Shown here in pieces: positions 62,482 through 64,000 of a DNA stretch of 64,000 nt (the first letter of the stretch is position 1; every line of letters starts with the position of its first letter). Source of the DNA: Pseudomonadota bacterium (GTDB lineage: Bacteria; Pseudomonadota; Alphaproteobacteria; Rhodobacterales; Rhodobacteraceae); NCBI GenBank assembly GCA_020161615.1, contig JAIUPD010000007.1, positions 124,001 to 188,000 on the forward strand, in the 5' to 3' direction. A program made the position numbers and the translations under genes. Under the pieces are notes generated by a model. It searched no databases and had not been told where the DNA came from. It saw only the letters and a program-made list of their open reading frames with translations.

Positions 62482-63981
62482 ATGAAGGAAATCGGCCACT
62501 GGATCGACGGCAAGCTCGTCGCCGGCACATCGGGGCGTTTCGCCAATGTCTACAACCCCGCCACGGGCGAGGTTCAGGCCAAGGTCGCGCTCGCCTCGAC
62601 CGAGGAGCTGAACGCCGCCATCGCCTCGGCCGCCAAGGCCCAGATCGCCTGGGGCGCCACCAACCCGCAGCGCCGCGCGCGGGTGATGATGGCGCTGGTC
62701 GGCCTCTTGAACCGCGACATGGACAAGCTGGCCGAGGCGCTGTCTTCCGAACATGGCAAGACGTTCCCCGATGCCAAGGGCGACATCCAGCGCGGGCTGG
62801 AAGTGATCGAATTCTGCATCGGCGCGCCGCAGATGCTGAAGGGCGAGTTCACCGACTCGGCCGGTCCGGGCATCGACATGTATTCCATGCGCCAGCCGCT
62901 GGGCGTGGTCGCGGGCATCACGCCCTTCAACTTCCCCGCCATGATCCCGCTGTGGAAAATGGGGCCGGCGCTGGCCTCGGGCAACGCGATGATCCTGAAG
63001 CCCTCCGAACGTGACCCCTCGGTGCCGCTGATGCTCGCCGCGCTCTGCAAGGAAGCGGGCCTGCCCGACGGCGTGCTGCAGGTCGTGAACGGCGACAAGG
63101 AGGCCGTGGACGGCATCCTCAACTCGCCGGTCGTGCAGGCGGTGGGCTTCGTCGGCTCCACCCCCATCGCGCAATACATCTACGAACGCGCGGCGGCGAC
63201 CGGCAAGCGGGCGCAGTGCTTCGGCGGCGCCAAGAACCACATGATCATCATGCCCGACGCGGATATGGACCAGGCGGCGGACGCGCTGGTCGGCGCGGGC
63301 TTCGGCGCGGCGGGCGAACGCTGCATGGCGATCTCGGTCGCCGTCCCGGTGGGCGAAGGCACGGCGGAAGCGCTGCGCGAACGTCTGGTGCCGAAGATCG
63401 AGAAGCTGAAAGTCGGCCCCTGGACCGCGGGCGATGACGTGGACTTCGGCCCGGTCGTCACCGCCGCCGCCAAGGCCAATATCCTGCGGCTGGTGGAAAC
63501 CGGCGTGCAGCAGGGCGCGGAACTAGTGGTCGACGGGCGCGACTTCAAGCTGCAGGGCTACGAGGACGGCTTCTTCGTCGGCGCCCATCTCTTCGACCAC
63601 GTGACGCCCGACATGGACATCTACAAGACCGAGATCTTCGGCCCGGTCCTGTCCATGGTTCGCGCCCAGGATTACGAGGAGGCGATCAACCTCGCCATCA
63701 GCCATGAATACGGCAACGGCACGGCGATCTTCACCCGCGACGGCGACACCGCCCGCGACTTCGCCAACCGGATCAACATCGGCATGGTCGGCATCAACGT
63801 GCCGATCCCGGTGCCGCTGGCCTATCACACCTTTGGCGGCTGGAAGAAATCGGGCTTCGGCGATCTGAACCAGCACGGGCCGGACGGCTTCCGCTTCTAC
63901 ACGCGGACCAAAACCATCACGGCGCGCTGGCCCTCGGGCATCAAGGAAGGCGCGGCCTTGAACTTCAAGGCGATGGACTGA
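62482..63981 (+). CDS. mmsA: Methylmalonate-semialdehyde dehydrogenase, CoA-acylating
   Basis: A 499-aa aldehyde dehydrogenase converting methylmalonate semialdehyde to propionyl-CoA (valine, thymine and inositol breakdown). Catalytic C281 is in GAAGERCMAIS; the motif PFNFPAMIPLWKMGPALASGNAMILKPSE and GFVGSTPIAQYIYERA are diagnostic. Start ATG 62482 follows AGGAGG. Divergent LysR regulator upstream. Only 19 bp follow its stop. Confidence 0.95.
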   Translation: MKEIGHWIDGKLVAGTSGRFANVYNPATGEVQAKVALASTEELNAAIASAAKAQIAWGATNPQRRARVMMALVGLLNRDMDKLAEALSSEHGKTFPDAKGDIQRGLEVIEFCIGAPQMLKGEFTDSAGPGIDMYSMRQPLGVVAGITPFNFPAMIPLWKMGPALASGNAMILKPSERDPSVPLMLAALCKEAGLPDGVLQVVNGDKEAVDGILNSPVVQAVGFVGSTPIAQYIYERAAATGKRAQCFGGAKNHMIIMPDADMDQAADALVGAGFGAAGERCMAISVAVPVGEGTAEALRERLVPKIEKLKVGPWTAGDDVDFGPVVTAAAKANILRLVETGVQQGAELVVDGRDFKLQGYEDGFFVGAHLFDHVTPDMDIYKTEIFGPVLSMVRAQDYEEAINLAISHEYGNGTAIFTRDGDTARDFANRINIGMVGINVPIPVPLAYHTFGGWKKSGFGDLNQHGPDGFRFYTRTKTITARWPSGIKEGAALNFKAMD

Positions 63982-64000
63982 ACGGTTGGGGGCCCTGCGG

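Noticed and set aside
1-64000. tRNA, rRNA, CRISPR arrays, prophage or insertion sequences
   Set aside because: None seen on reading both strands; the holin/endolysin pair is the only phage-like content and fits a gene transfer agent lysis cassette.

Overview
This window is about 64 kb of GC-rich, densely coding chromosomal DNA. Gene content points to an alphaproteobacterium of the Rhodobacterales (Rhodobacteraceae/Paracoccaceae group). The markers are sulfite dehydrogenase SoeABC, a stand-alone holin/endolysin pair of the gene transfer agent type, an ECF42 sigma factor with DGPF proteins, bolA next to grxD, zapA next to a coiled-coil gene, and short intergenic sequences of a kind common in this group. 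I see no rRNA, tRNA, CRISPR array, transposase or integrase. No gene-free stretch exceeds 300 bases, and most of it reads as core chromosome.

Layout. 1-4.0 kb: start of an unidentified gene, an alpha/beta-hydrolase-like protein, pyrC, a tiny Flp-type pilin and an amidase. 4.2-11.2 kb: a CocE-type hydrolase followed by a complete peptide-type ABC importer (binding protein, two permeases, fused double ATPase). 11.3-12 kb: a ThiE/TenI-like protein with eroded catalytic motifs. 12.2-18.8 kb: a divergent arginine/guanidino-compound region with an amino-acid ABC importer lacking its ATPase on one side. On the other side lie a DDAH-like amidinohydrolase, a TetR regulator, an arginine:pyruvate transaminase (AruH-like) and a 2-ketoarginine decarboxylase (AruI-like). 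18.9-25.6 kb: clpP-clpX and soeABC. 25.8-29.3 kb: GTA-type holin and endolysin, ccmE, murI and an acyltransferase. 29.3-33.8 kb: fused indolepyruvate ferredoxin oxidoreductase with a divergent LysR regulator. 33.9-36 kb: ECF42 sigma factor with two DGPF/YCII genes, with a candidate small RNA antisense to the sigma gene. 36.2-44.6 kb: purL, a cysteine-cluster protein, bolA, a small ORF, grxD, two paralogous membrane-anchored proteins, zapA plus a coiled-coil partner, and transketolase. 44.7-53.5 kb: mixed housekeeping and accessory enzymes (GNATs, M29 aminopeptidase, HAD hydrolase, FMN reductase, MFS exporter, MaoC hydratase, ribF, UPF0260, threonine aldolase, DUF1294). 53.7-58.5 kb: two type I GAPDH genes in tandem and a cNMP-domain cation/proton antiporter. 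58.5-64 kb: coaD, a membrane protein, a CBS protein, a secreted protein, and a LysR regulator divergent from mmsA.

How it works together. Three blocks look like dedicated regulatory or metabolic units. In the first, arginine or methylarginine uptake and breakdown share a 32-bp palindrome that lies between the divergent promoters and next to a TetR gene. In the second, both GAPDH genes carry a GTTAGCGC-type LacI-like operator: a pair far upstream of the first gene and a single site over the promoter of the second, which suggests opposite control of two carbon-flow directions. In the third, two LysR regulators each have a clear dyad in the divergent promoter they share with their metabolic gene. 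The intergenic DNA also carries a dispersed structured element: two ~95-bp near-identical copies followed by a stem with compensatory changes, plus several copies of a short tail motif.
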